Assembly (NCBI GenBank): GCA_042862465.1
Contig: JASTVH010000012.1
Coordinates: forward strand, 1 to 64,000
Length of the DNA stretch: 64,000 bases
From: JASTVH01 sp042862465
GTDB taxonomy: Bacteria > Pseudomonadota > Gammaproteobacteria > Pseudomonadales > Oleiphilaceae
Direction of reading: 5' to 3'
The notes under the pieces were generated by a model that was given only the letters and a program-made list of their open reading frames with translations, searched no databases and was not told the origin of the DNA. Both the position numbers and the translations under genes were made by a program. Of the stretch, positions 33,003 through 40,367 are shown piece after piece (the stretch's first letter is position 1; every line of letters begins with the position of its first letter).

Positions 33003-34505
33003 CTATCGGAATTCTGCAAGCATCCGCTTTTTATCGATCTTGCCGTTAACCGAAAAAAACATGTTGTCTACGAAACGGACCTGGCGGGGCATGTAATCGA
33101 CCCCCAGTGTCGTTTTGAGCTTGTCGGTCAATGCCTTGCGATTTTGCGGGGTGTCATCATTCAGTTGAATGAAGAGGCAGGCGATTTCGTTACCGAATCC
33201 GTCCTCGGTTCCGACGACCGAACATAGTTCAACCGACTCTTCCAGTTGAATCGTCCGCTCAAGCTCCAACGGATAAAGGCAATAGCCGCCCTGTTTAATG
33301 AGATCTTTTGCACGCCCCTGAAAATAGAAGTAACCATCGGCGTCGTAATAGAAAAGATCGCCCGTATTCAGCCAGTTGTCGTCTCTGTAAAGCCCGCCTA
33401 TGACTTCCGCACCGGCACAGCTTTCGGCCCGCGTATAACCTTGCATGACCGAGGCGCCCCTCACCATGAGGATGCCAATCTCGCCAGGCTCCACTTCCTG
33501 ATAGCGCGGCAGCCCGCGGACTGATTCGATTTCACGGAACACCTTGGCTTCCAGGCCGGGCATCGGAATACCCACGGAGCCGGTTTTTCGTTCCAGGTCC
33601 TGGGGTGGAAGGAAAAGCGCCCGTTTGGACTCTGTCAGCCCGTACATGGCGAAGATGCTTACTTCCGGCAGTTGTCTCTTTATGCTGGCAATCGTGGATT
33701 CAGGGAGATGGCCGCCCGTATTGGTGATTTTTTTGAGAGAAGGTAGCGAGATTTTCGCAAGGGGCAGGCCTTTCTCGATCAGTGTTGCGATCAACGGCAC
33801 TACCGGCAGCAGTGTGGTCGCGTGTTTTTCAAGTGCCTTGATCAGGGTGATGGGATGAACCGTCTGGTCGTACAGCGCGACATTGCATTCGCAATAGAAA
33901 GCGAACAGCACCTGATAAAGGCCATAATCAAAGGACAGGGGCGAGGCGCAGAGAATACGCTCGTTCTCATCAATCTGAAGGTAGTCTGTAATGGAACGCA
34001 TCGCCGCCAGGACGTTTCCGTGGCTCAGCATGATGCCTTTGGGTTGGCCTGTGCTACCTGACGTATATATGATCAGGGCGAGGTCACTGGCCGTCGGGCG
34101 GGGCGGTGTGCGGAAAAGGAAGCGCGAATCCGGTGCAAGATAGCCGGGCAGAATATCGCACTGGTCTTTGTGGGGATAAATAACACACCGGGCGTTGCAA
34201 TCACTGGCAATGGCGTTGAGATTTGGCGCCAGCGATTCTGCTTTCATCGGAACAGCGGCTGCCCCCAGATGCCAACAGGCAAGCAGGGTGGCAATACACT
34301 CAACGCTGGTATCCATGGCGACAATGACCCTGTCGCCTGAAGTGACCCCATGGAGCCTCAACGCATCAGAAGAATGTCTTGCCAGCTGTCCCAGCTTCTT
34401 GGTCCGGTAGACCGGGCCGCCCGAGGAGTGTTCGATGCTGCCACGCCAGTGGCCTTGCACAACGTGACGATAGACATCGCCTAGCGTATGCCAGTGAGCA
34501 GTCAT
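33003..34505 (-). CDS. AMP-forming acyl/aminoacyl ligase
   Basis: This 500-aa adenylating enzyme has A3 YTSGSTGQPKGIM (about 147-159), A5 YGLTESKRALFLPP, A7 NTGDLFYYDADGYFYF, A8 GRAKDLIKQGGYCLYPLELE and the A10 Lys in SVNGKIDKKRM. The YGLTE...LPP block and overall length fit the acyl-CoA ligase subfamily associated with exosortase A clusters. It probably activates a carboxylic or amino acid and loads it on the ACP at 25706 or on CoA. It is the first gene of the minus-strand operon, with a 220-bp AT-rich upstream gap. The decarboxylase gene follows at once, as in the VinN/VinO-type route to decarboxylated aminoacyl-ACP. Confidence 0.92.
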   Translation of the reverse strand: MTAHWHTLGDVYRHVVQGHWRGSIEHSSGGPVYRTKKLGQLARHSSDALRLHGVTSGDRVIVAMDTSVECIATLLACWHLGAAAVPMKAESLAPNLNAIASDCNARCVIYPHKDQCDILPGYLAPDSRFLFRTPPRPTASDLALIIYTSGSTGQPKGIMLSHGNVLAAMRSITDYLQIDENERILCASPLSFDYGLYQVLFAFYCECNVALYDQTVHPITLIKALEKHATTLLPVVPLIATLIEKGLPLAKISLPSLKKITNTGGHLPESTIASIKRQLPEVSIFAMYGLTESKRALFLPPQDLERKTGSVGIPMPGLEAKVFREIESVRGLPRYQEVEPGEIGILMVRGASVMQGYTRAESCAGAEVIGGLYRDDNWLNTGDLFYYDADGYFYFQGRAKDLIKQGGYCLYPLELERTIQLEESVELCSVVGTEDGFGNEIACLFIQLNDDTPQNRKALTDKLKTTLGVDYMPRQVRFVDNMFFSVNGKIDKKRMLAEFR

Positions 34506-34574
34506 AGTGTCCCAAGTCCATTTTTATAGTTTGTATTATTGTTAAAGGATGTTAATGGAAAGCCATAAAAAGGA

Positions 34575-34599
34575 ACGTGAATTGATTCAAAATCAACGT
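34575..34599. promoter_or_regulatory. Candidate operator dyad upstream of the cluster
   Basis: ACGT-nn-ATT, 7-bp centre, AAT-nn-ACGT spans 34575-34599, about 70 bp before the AMP-ligase start, in an AT-rich 220-bp gap between the LuxR/MalT-type regulator gene and the operon. Its position suits a regulator-binding site for the cluster. No promoter boxes could be fixed with confidence. Confidence 0.35.
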
Positions 34600-34725
34600 A
34601 ATCGTCAGGAAATAACCTGGTAGGGCGGCCAGGTTGAGGAAGTGGGGGTTAGGTCATGTGGCAGGATGCCACCTTGCGAGGATGTGGTATCAAAGCGGCG
34701 TGGCAAGCTTTCAAAACAGGGTTCT

Positions 34726-37383
34726 TCACTCGATATCTATCAGTCCCAGGTTTCTTGCCCTGTCCACTGCGCTGGTGCGGTTGGCCACACCCAGTTTGCT
34801 GTAAATGCTGCGAAGGTGAGCCTTGATGGTGGCTTTTGCTATGCCCAGCTTTTCGCCAAGTTGTTGGTTGGTGAAGCCCGTGGCTAACAGGGCGATGACT
34901 TCACGTTCTCGGCGGCTGATCTCTTCTTGCAGCGCATTCTCGTTGGAAGGCTTTGGCGATGTATTGGCAATCTGGTTCCCGCCCGTAAATTGTTGCAGTA
35001 AATCGCTTACGTACCGGTTTTCAGGCGCCACCGACAGGCAATGCTCAAGTATGGGGATGAGTAGCGGTCCCTCGTCCAGATACAGCCGCAGGCATCCTCG
35101 GGGATAATAACGGTTGATATGCGCCAGAAGAGACGTGGAGGCAGCGGTGCCATCGTTTTCGCTGTACCAGCCGCCAATCACGTTAAGTAGATCAAGACGC
35201 GCCTGGAGCAATTGGTTATCGCCTTTGGCCAATTCTGCTTGAAAACTGGCGAGCGCTTCTTCGTCTGCGGTCCCCTGAATCAGGTTGGCTCTATGAACGA
35301 GGGCCTGTTCATGAAAACGCCGCCAACGGGGGCCCTCCCGCCCCGCCCCTGTGTGTTGGCTCCATTGGATGAGGGCCGCGGAATCGCCGTCCAAAAGGCG
35401 GGTAATTGCATCCAGGGCGGTTGCACTGGGAATCATGTAGTTCCATACGCCGCCACTTCGTTGATGTTCCTTTTCCATGTCGTGGAGGGCACTTTTGCAA
35501 CGTGCCGGGGAGTTAAGAATCATCCCGATGCGCCAGTTCTCGAAGTGGAAATAGATCCTGTCCATGGGCGTGAGGGCGTTTGGATCGAGATCGAAGGCAC
35601 GTTGCAAGGCAGCGTCCGCTCGGGTGATATCGTTGGTTTCCAGTGTCAGCATTTCTTCAAGATATGCCAGAAGAGCGGCTTCTTCGGCACGCTTGGGCAT
35701 GGCGACAAAGGCTTCCCAAGTCCGCTCGTACGCCTGTTGCGCGGCCCTGGGCTGACAGCGGTGTATCATGACAGCGACAAGGGGCGTAAGGCTTCGCACC
35801 GCGCAGAAAATGTCGGCTAGACGAATGCCGGTATCCAGGGCGCGAAGCAGGTAATGTTCCGCACTTCTGAGATCGGCCTCCATCATGCTGTCTGTCCCCA
35901 ACGTATAGTAGGTCCAGCCCTGGAAGCGCGAGGAACTCTGTTCCACATCACGGGCGGCTTGGGCTATCAGCTTTTGAGCGGTTTGCGGTTGGCCGGAGAA
36001 GCGCGCGCTTTGGCATTGCAATAGTAAGGATGCCGCCACCAAATCCTCTGACACCTTCCCGGGCAGGGCCTCTCGTAATGATTCATTGCGATGAAGGATT
36101 TGCAGGGTCTTGTCATAGCGGCCTTCGAAAAACAGCAGGAAGGCTTCTAGCAACCCCAATGCATGGGACTGTTGTCGTATTTCGATCGGGAATTGCTCCA
36201 GGATCTCCCCGCGCGCCGGAAGCGTTCCTGTGGCTATCCATTGATTCAGCGCCTCAGGCAAGAGTGCTTCGGCTTCCTCGAAATACTGGTCAGCCAGCAG
36301 CAGCTCAAGAGCTTCCGTGACCATGCCGAGATGAGAGAACGTATCGGCAGCCCTGCGTCGCAGGCCTCGTTGTCTCGCCTGTTCGGTGGCATTTGCCAGT
36401 AGCCAGTCGCGGAGCAGGTCGTGCAGTCGAAGCCATTGGGTTTCCTGGCCGAATTCCTGAAGCAGCAGGTTGTGTTCCTTGATCTGCCTGACCAGACCCT
36501 CCGAGTCAGAAGCGCCTCGCACAGCGTCCGCCACCTCTACGGTGAAGAAAGGTAACGCCGCCATCTCTTGCAGAAAAATGCGCAGCCGCTCAGGGAGGCG
36601 ATCGTAAATCTCTTCCATCAGATAATTGGCCAATGCGCCTTGCGGAGCGGAGAGCGACTGCCTGTCCGCACTCCATTCCGTTAGTGTGGCCAAATGAAGG
36701 GCTGCGGGCCATCCCTGAGTCTGTTCGTGAAGGGTTTTCATCTGCTGGTCAGAGATCCTGTCGCCCAGTCGTTCCCGCAGAAATGCACATGTCAGGGGAA
36801 AATCGAAGCGCAGCATATGACTTGAGACGATTTGAGCGCGGTTGCGAACCAGAAGCTGAGAGAGCCCAAGGTCCGGAGCAGTGCGTGACGTGGCAATGAT
36901 CTTCAAGAGGGGTGGAGCGAGGTCCACCAAACGCCGCAAGTCACTCAACAGCGCCTGATCCGTGATGAGCTGGAGGTCGTCCAGGACAAGATAAAGGTGT
37001 TCGGGGGCCTGCCAGGTCCGGGCGTAGTCTGAGAGCAGGTTGATCAGCCGATCGACAGGGTCAGTCTCGTTTTGACCATCGAGAGCCTGGATCAGCGTAG
37101 ATCGACAAACACTGAAACGTTTGTCGATGTGCTCCAGGGCACTCCAGATGCCTTCCCAAAACAGGAGAGGGTGGTTGTCACGGGATTCCAGCGTAAGCCA
37201 GACATGAAAGGGTTTGGCGCGTTCCAGCCAATGGGAAACCAATGTGGTTTTGCCAAAGCCGGCAGGGGCACTTACTAACGTAAATGCATAGTGTTGCGCT
37301 TGATCGAGCAGGGCGAGGCGCTTTTTGTCTACAACCAAGTGGGCCGGCAGGGCCGGCCGTATTAATTTGGTTTCCGCGACCAT
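34726..37383 (-). CDS. MalT-type LuxR-family transcriptional regulator
   Basis: This 885-aa STAND-type regulator has an NTPase domain with Walker A SAPAGFGKTT (about 38-47), Walker B LYLVLDDLQLI and a winged-helix region with DRLPERLRIFLQEMAAL. A long TPR-like superhelix (about 340-800) is followed by a C-terminal LuxR HTH (ISRREREVIALLATGFTNQQLGEKLGIAKATIKAHLRSIY). In MalT the ATPase and TPR parts sense ADP/ATP and an inducer and drive oligomerisation on DNA. The ATG at 37383 lies just before the conserved start (TKLIRPALP). It is immediately upstream of the biosynthetic operon on the same strand, so it is the probable pathway-specific activator. Confidence 0.93.
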   Translation of the reverse strand: MVAETKLIRPALPAHLVVDKKRLALLDQAQHYAFTLVSAPAGFGKTTLVSHWLERAKPFHVWLTLESRDNHPLLFWEGIWSALEHIDKRFSVCRSTLIQALDGQNETDPVDRLINLLSDYARTWQAPEHLYLVLDDLQLITDQALLSDLRRLVDLAPPLLKIIATSRTAPDLGLSQLLVRNRAQIVSSHMLRFDFPLTCAFLRERLGDRISDQQMKTLHEQTQGWPAALHLATLTEWSADRQSLSAPQGALANYLMEEIYDRLPERLRIFLQEMAALPFFTVEVADAVRGASDSEGLVRQIKEHNLLLQEFGQETQWLRLHDLLRDWLLANATEQARQRGLRRRAADTFSHLGMVTEALELLLADQYFEEAEALLPEALNQWIATGTLPARGEILEQFPIEIRQQSHALGLLEAFLLFFEGRYDKTLQILHRNESLREALPGKVSEDLVAASLLLQCQSARFSGQPQTAQKLIAQAARDVEQSSSRFQGWTYYTLGTDSMMEADLRSAEHYLLRALDTGIRLADIFCAVRSLTPLVAVMIHRCQPRAAQQAYERTWEAFVAMPKRAEEAALLAYLEEMLTLETNDITRADAALQRAFDLDPNALTPMDRIYFHFENWRIGMILNSPARCKSALHDMEKEHQRSGGVWNYMIPSATALDAITRLLDGDSAALIQWSQHTGAGREGPRWRRFHEQALVHRANLIQGTADEEALASFQAELAKGDNQLLQARLDLLNVIGGWYSENDGTAASTSLLAHINRYYPRGCLRLYLDEGPLLIPILEHCLSVAPENRYVSDLLQQFTGGNQIANTSPKPSNENALQEEISRREREVIALLATGFTNQQLGEKLGIAKATIKAHLRSIYSKLGVANRTSAVDRARNLGLIDIE

Positions 37384-37495
37384 AGTTATCAGTGCCAGGC
37401 AGGAAATCCCAGCAGCATAGCTGATGGACTCGCCTTCAACCACGGATCAAGACGGCAAATGTGACCGGTATACAGGTTGTGGCGTTGGCCTGGAA

Positions 37496-38566
37496 TCAGT
37501 CGCTCCCGAGAATCCCGGTGCCGGTAAGTAACGCCATTGCAGTACGTAGCGTGCCGATATCTCGTGAGCAGGTGAACCAGGGTGTTTCCCTGCCACGGTA
37601 GCGGGTTTTGTGGTAGGCCAAAGCACGAAACGCATACAGGGTGTTGCCGTGTGCGTATATCCATTGCCCAAGTCTGCGAAGCCAGGGCTGCTCATGGGGG
37701 TGGGGGCGCATACCATGAAGTGGAGAAATGCCCAGTGAGACTTCCTGTACGCCCTCGCTCTTAAACTGATGGATGGCCTGGATAATGACGTAGTCCAGCA
37801 AACCGGTCAGTTTATTGCCGGGGACTTCGCGCAGGATATTGGCACAATATCCCTTGATTCTGCCGTTTTCAAAATAAGGGTCGAAAAAAACGAAACCGAC
37901 TAACGCACCATTGTGATAGGCAAAGAATTTACGCACCCCCCACTCATCGTTGAATTCCGGGGGGCGGGTCAGGAGGCGTAACTCGTGTTGTTTGACGGTT
38001 TTGTTCTGGCGCCAGGCCATGGAAATGGCCCTTACTGAATCCAAATCCACGTCCTCCATGGAGGCTTCCTGAACCTCTACGGGAGCGCGTTTGTCCAGAT
38101 TGGATGCGTGGCGCAACTGTTTCATGGCTTTGCCGCGCAGTGTGAACCGCTCCAGGTCTACCGCAAACTCAGTGCCCAGAATGGTGGTGTGGTGGCCGCG
38201 GGCCGCCAGATACTCTGCAATCGTGGGGTCGACCCCAACATAGAGTGTTTGGCCTGGAACATCGTGCTCAAAGGCAGCCAGTAGCAGCCCCATTTTGTCC
38301 CTTGAGGCGATGGGGTTGTTGAAAACGATATTGATGCGTTTGCCCCATCCGTGGATGGGGTAGTAACTGACGAAGCCCAACCCTTCCTGGTAGAAATGGC
38401 TACAACCGGCCTGCACGGTGAAATAGCTGCTCGACTGGCGACCGTGGGCTTGCAGCAGCCGTTGCAGGATGGGCGCCGGCAGCCGGTTGTGATCCTGATG
38501 CTGGTATCCTGTACCAAATCGTGAGAACCGCTGCTGCAACGGTAGAAAAAAATGAGGTGCAGTCAT
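37496..38566 (-). CDS. DUF2156 (MprF C-terminal-like) aminoacyl-lipid transferase-like protein
   Basis: The product is 356 aa. The DUF2156/phosphatidylglycerol lysyltransferase fold (two GNAT units) is indicated by FTVQAGCSHFYQEGLGFVSY, LYVGVDPTIAEYLAARGHHTTILGTEFAVDLERFTLRGKAMKQLRHA and KFFAYHNGALVGFVFFDPYFENGRIKGY, the last being the acyl/tRNA-binding GNAT unit. The N-terminal membrane domain of MprF is absent. Such proteins transfer aminoacyl groups from tRNA to lipids; substrates vary. The ATG at 38566 has GGGAGGG; the frame stays open far upstream but that part is non-coding in character. It lies 112 bp before the regulator of the cluster on the same strand, so a link to the cluster is plausible. 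Confidence 0.8.
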   Translation of the reverse strand: MTAPHFFLPLQQRFSRFGTGYQHQDHNRLPAPILQRLLQAHGRQSSSYFTVQAGCSHFYQEGLGFVSYYPIHGWGKRINIVFNNPIASRDKMGLLLAAFEHDVPGQTLYVGVDPTIAEYLAARGHHTTILGTEFAVDLERFTLRGKAMKQLRHASNLDKRAPVEVQEASMEDVDLDSVRAISMAWRQNKTVKQHELRLLTRPPEFNDEWGVRKFFAYHNGALVGFVFFDPYFENGRIKGYCANILREVPGNKLTGLLDYVIIQAIHQFKSEGVQEVSLGISPLHGMRPHPHEQPWLRRLGQWIYAHGNTLYAFRALAYHKTRYRGRETPWFTCSRDIGTLRTAMALLTGTGILGSD

Positions 38567-38891
38567 TCCTGGAATCCCTCCCGAGTACTTCAGCCTGGGA
38601 GTCTGCGCGGTAGAAATCGTGCCCGGCGAGACAATCCCACTTTGAGGCCGGTTCTTGTTGTAAAGGCTTGACCGGTCAGTCTGAGTACGATGATAAAAAT
38701 AGCCTTCGGTTCCCACATCCACCGAAGGGACTAGTTCCTTTGATCCCTGGGTGAACTCGTTCACAATTTTACCAGGCGTGGCCAGGGAAAGGCGGGTTTG
38801 CCGCTGTTGTTTTGGATGGTAAAGTAACTTAGATAAGTATCGAACTGTAATCTGGAGGCGCGGTCCGTGCCGCGATCTTGGTGCAAACACC
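38567..38891. other. Divergent intergenic region
   Basis: This 325-bp gap separates the DUF2156 gene (minus) and the Smr gene (plus). I find no supported coding sequence. It holds the plus-strand promoter at 38807-38835. For the minus-strand gene, GGGAGGG at about 38575-38581 is the only clear signal. Confidence 0.5.
38807..38835 (+). promoter_or_regulatory. Sigma-70-like promoter of the Smr gene
   Basis: TTGTTT (38807-38812), a 17-nt spacer and TAGATA (38830-38835) form a reasonable -35/-10 pair about 55 bp before the Smr start codon at 38892, in an AT-rich stretch. Confidence 0.5.
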
Positions 38892-39470
38892 ATGACGACC
38901 AAAGAAGAGCGTGCGCAGTTTCTGGCCGAAATGGAGGGCGTTAAACCCATAAAACGCCCGGACAAGGCCGATTTGAACGCAAAGAAAGAAATCACGGCCG
39001 CACAACTGGAGCGACAGCGGGCCGCCGTTGCCGACCGGACGCCTGATCGCAACTTCCTGACCAGCGATCATATTGAACCGCTGGGGCCCCACGACGTACT
39101 CAGTTTCAAGCGGCCCGGCATCCAGAACGGGGTTTTTCGCAAGCTGCGGCTGGGCCAGTATGTCATCGAGGCGCGTCTCGACCTCCATCGCATGACCGTG
39201 GAGCAGGCAAGACAGGAGGTGTTTCGCTTCATTCGCGATTGCATGCACTATGGACTGCGCTCGTTGATCATCCTGCACGGGAAGGGCGAGCGGAATCCGG
39301 ACAAGGTCGCCTGGATCAAGAGTCATGTTGCCAAGTGGCTCCCCGAGTTCGACGATGTCATGGCATTCCATTCTGCCCAGCCTCGTCATGGTGGCACCGG
39401 CGCGGTTTATGTGATGTTGCGCAAGAGTATCAGCGCGCGACAGAACAACCGTGAACGCCATGGTGGATGA
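38892..39470 (+). CDS. Smr-domain protein (YdaL/SmrA-like)
   Basis: The product is 192 aa. A charged N-terminal region is followed by a C-terminal Smr domain (about 95-180) with the conserved LDLHRMTVEQA, the ILHGKGERN (HGxG) motif and the VMAFHSAQPRHGGTGAVYVML ending. Stand-alone Smr proteins of this length in gammaproteobacteria (YdaL/SmrA/SmrB) are DNA- or RNA-directed nucleases; SmrB cleaves mRNA at collided ribosomes. The exact target of this one is not known. No strong ribosome site precedes the ATG. It is followed by a small lipoprotein gene. Confidence 0.9.
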   Translation: MTTKEERAQFLAEMEGVKPIKRPDKADLNAKKEITAAQLERQRAAVADRTPDRNFLTSDHIEPLGPHDVLSFKRPGIQNGVFRKLRLGQYVIEARLDLHRMTVEQARQEVFRFIRDCMHYGLRSLIILHGKGERNPDKVAWIKSHVAKWLPEFDDVMAFHSAQPRHGGTGAVYVMLRKSISARQNNRERHGG

Positions 39471-39516
39471 GTCGCTAACCAATGTCTGATTCATAAATCT
39501 GAGAGGTAGTACATCC

Positions 39517-39756
39517 ATGAAACGACAGGTTGTTATCCTGTTCATCCTATTGGTCCTGATGCTTACAGGGTGTTCAAAAGATCGGGCTTTCTGGAACGAC
39601 GGCGGCAAGATCGGCAGCGACGGCCGCAAGGTGTGGGATACAAACGGCCAGATGCAGAGCGAGGAGGATCGTAAGATCTGGGATTCCAACCGCGAGAAGA
39701 AAGAAAACAGCCGCAAAATCTGGGAAAACGACAAGGGCGAGCCGGTCATCGACTAG
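39517..39756 (+). CDS. Small lipoprotein with RK(V/I)W repeats
   Basis: This 79-aa protein has a lipoprotein signal (LVLMLTGC, Cys about 19). The mature part is about 60 residues and contains three similar units: GRKVWDTNGQ, DRKIWDSNRE and SRKIWENDKG, spaced by about 17-21 residues. It is very hydrophilic and charged, so once lipidated it would project into the periplasm. GAGAGG lies upstream of the ATG. I recognise no family. Confidence 0.82.
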   Translation: MKRQVVILFILLVLMLTGCSKDRAFWNDGGKIGSDGRKVWDTNGQMQSEEDRKIWDSNREKKENSRKIWENDKGEPVID

Positions 39757-39767
39757 GAGTCTGCGCG

Positions 39768-39787
39768 GCTCCCTCTCCGGGGGGAGC
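39768..39787 (+). terminator. Hairpin after small lipoprotein gene
   Basis: GCTCCC (39768-39773) and GGGAGC (39782-39787) form a GC-rich stem shortly after the stop codon. There is no T-tract, so terminator function is tentative. Confidence 0.35.
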
Positions 39788-39887
39788 TGGTGATGCCGCT
39801 TCCCCGCACGTTAAAACAAAACAACAAACCATCCCCGGCCACTGCGCGATTGGTCCGCGACGGCGCAGCCGGGGCAGGAGTCTCCCG

Positions 39888-40367
39888 ATGAGTCTGAAAG
39901 TGAACGTCAACGGCGTCGAGCACGAGATAGAAGCGGCCGCCGACACCCCCTTGCTCTGGGTCCTGCGTGAGGAACTGCAACTGACCGGCACCAAATTCGG
40001 TTGTGGTATCGGCCAGTGTGGCGCCTGTACGGTGCAACTGGACGGCACCCCCATTCGCTCCTGTTCGACGCCGGTATCGCTGGCCGCCGGACGGACCATC
40101 AAAACCATCGAGGGGCTGGGAACTCCGGAGAACCTCCATCCCCTGCAGCAGGCCTGGATCGATCACAACGTGCCCCAGTGCGGCTACTGCCAGTCGGGCC
40201 AGCTGATGTCCGCGGAGGCCCTGCTACGGGAGAACCCCTCGCCCTCTGCAGAGGACGTCGCCTGGTACATGTCCGGCAACCTCTGCCGCTGCGGCACCTA
40301 CCCGCGTATCCAGTCGGCCATTCTTGCGGTGGCCAAGGGCGAGTCTGCCGATGGGGAGGAGGTCTGA
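39888..40367 (+). CDS. iorA: Isoquinoline 1-oxidoreductase-like small [2Fe-2S] subunit
   Basis: This 159-aa subunit carries two [2Fe-2S] clusters: a plant-ferredoxin type site GCGIGQCGACTVQLDG (about 42-57) with a further Cys in RSCST, and the second cluster CGYCQSGQ...CRCGTYPRIQ (about 101-142). This matches small subunits of the xanthine-dehydrogenase/aldehyde-oxidase family (IorA, CoxS). It passes electrons from the molybdenum subunit encoded next. The stop overlaps the start of that gene by one base (TGATG). IorA is the closest named match, but the substrate is not established. There is no FAD subunit gene, as in the Ior type. Confidence 0.92.
   Translation: MSLKVNVNGVEHEIEAAADTPLLWVLREELQLTGTKFGCGIGQCGACTVQLDGTPIRSCSTPVSLAAGRTIKTIEGLGTPENLHPLQQAWIDHNVPQCGYCQSGQLMSAEALLRENPSPSAEDVAWYMSGNLCRCGTYPRIQSAILAVAKGESADGEEV

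Noticed and set aside
18148..38566. The cluster as a recently acquired genomic island
   Set aside because: It has no integrase, tRNA border, transposase or att repeat. AT-rich promoter gaps and a somewhat different codon style hint at transfer but are not enough without a computed composition profile.
40001..40366. Upstream extension of iorB
   Set aside because: This stretch is an out-of-frame reading of iorA; the Tat signal and GGAGG place the start at 40367.
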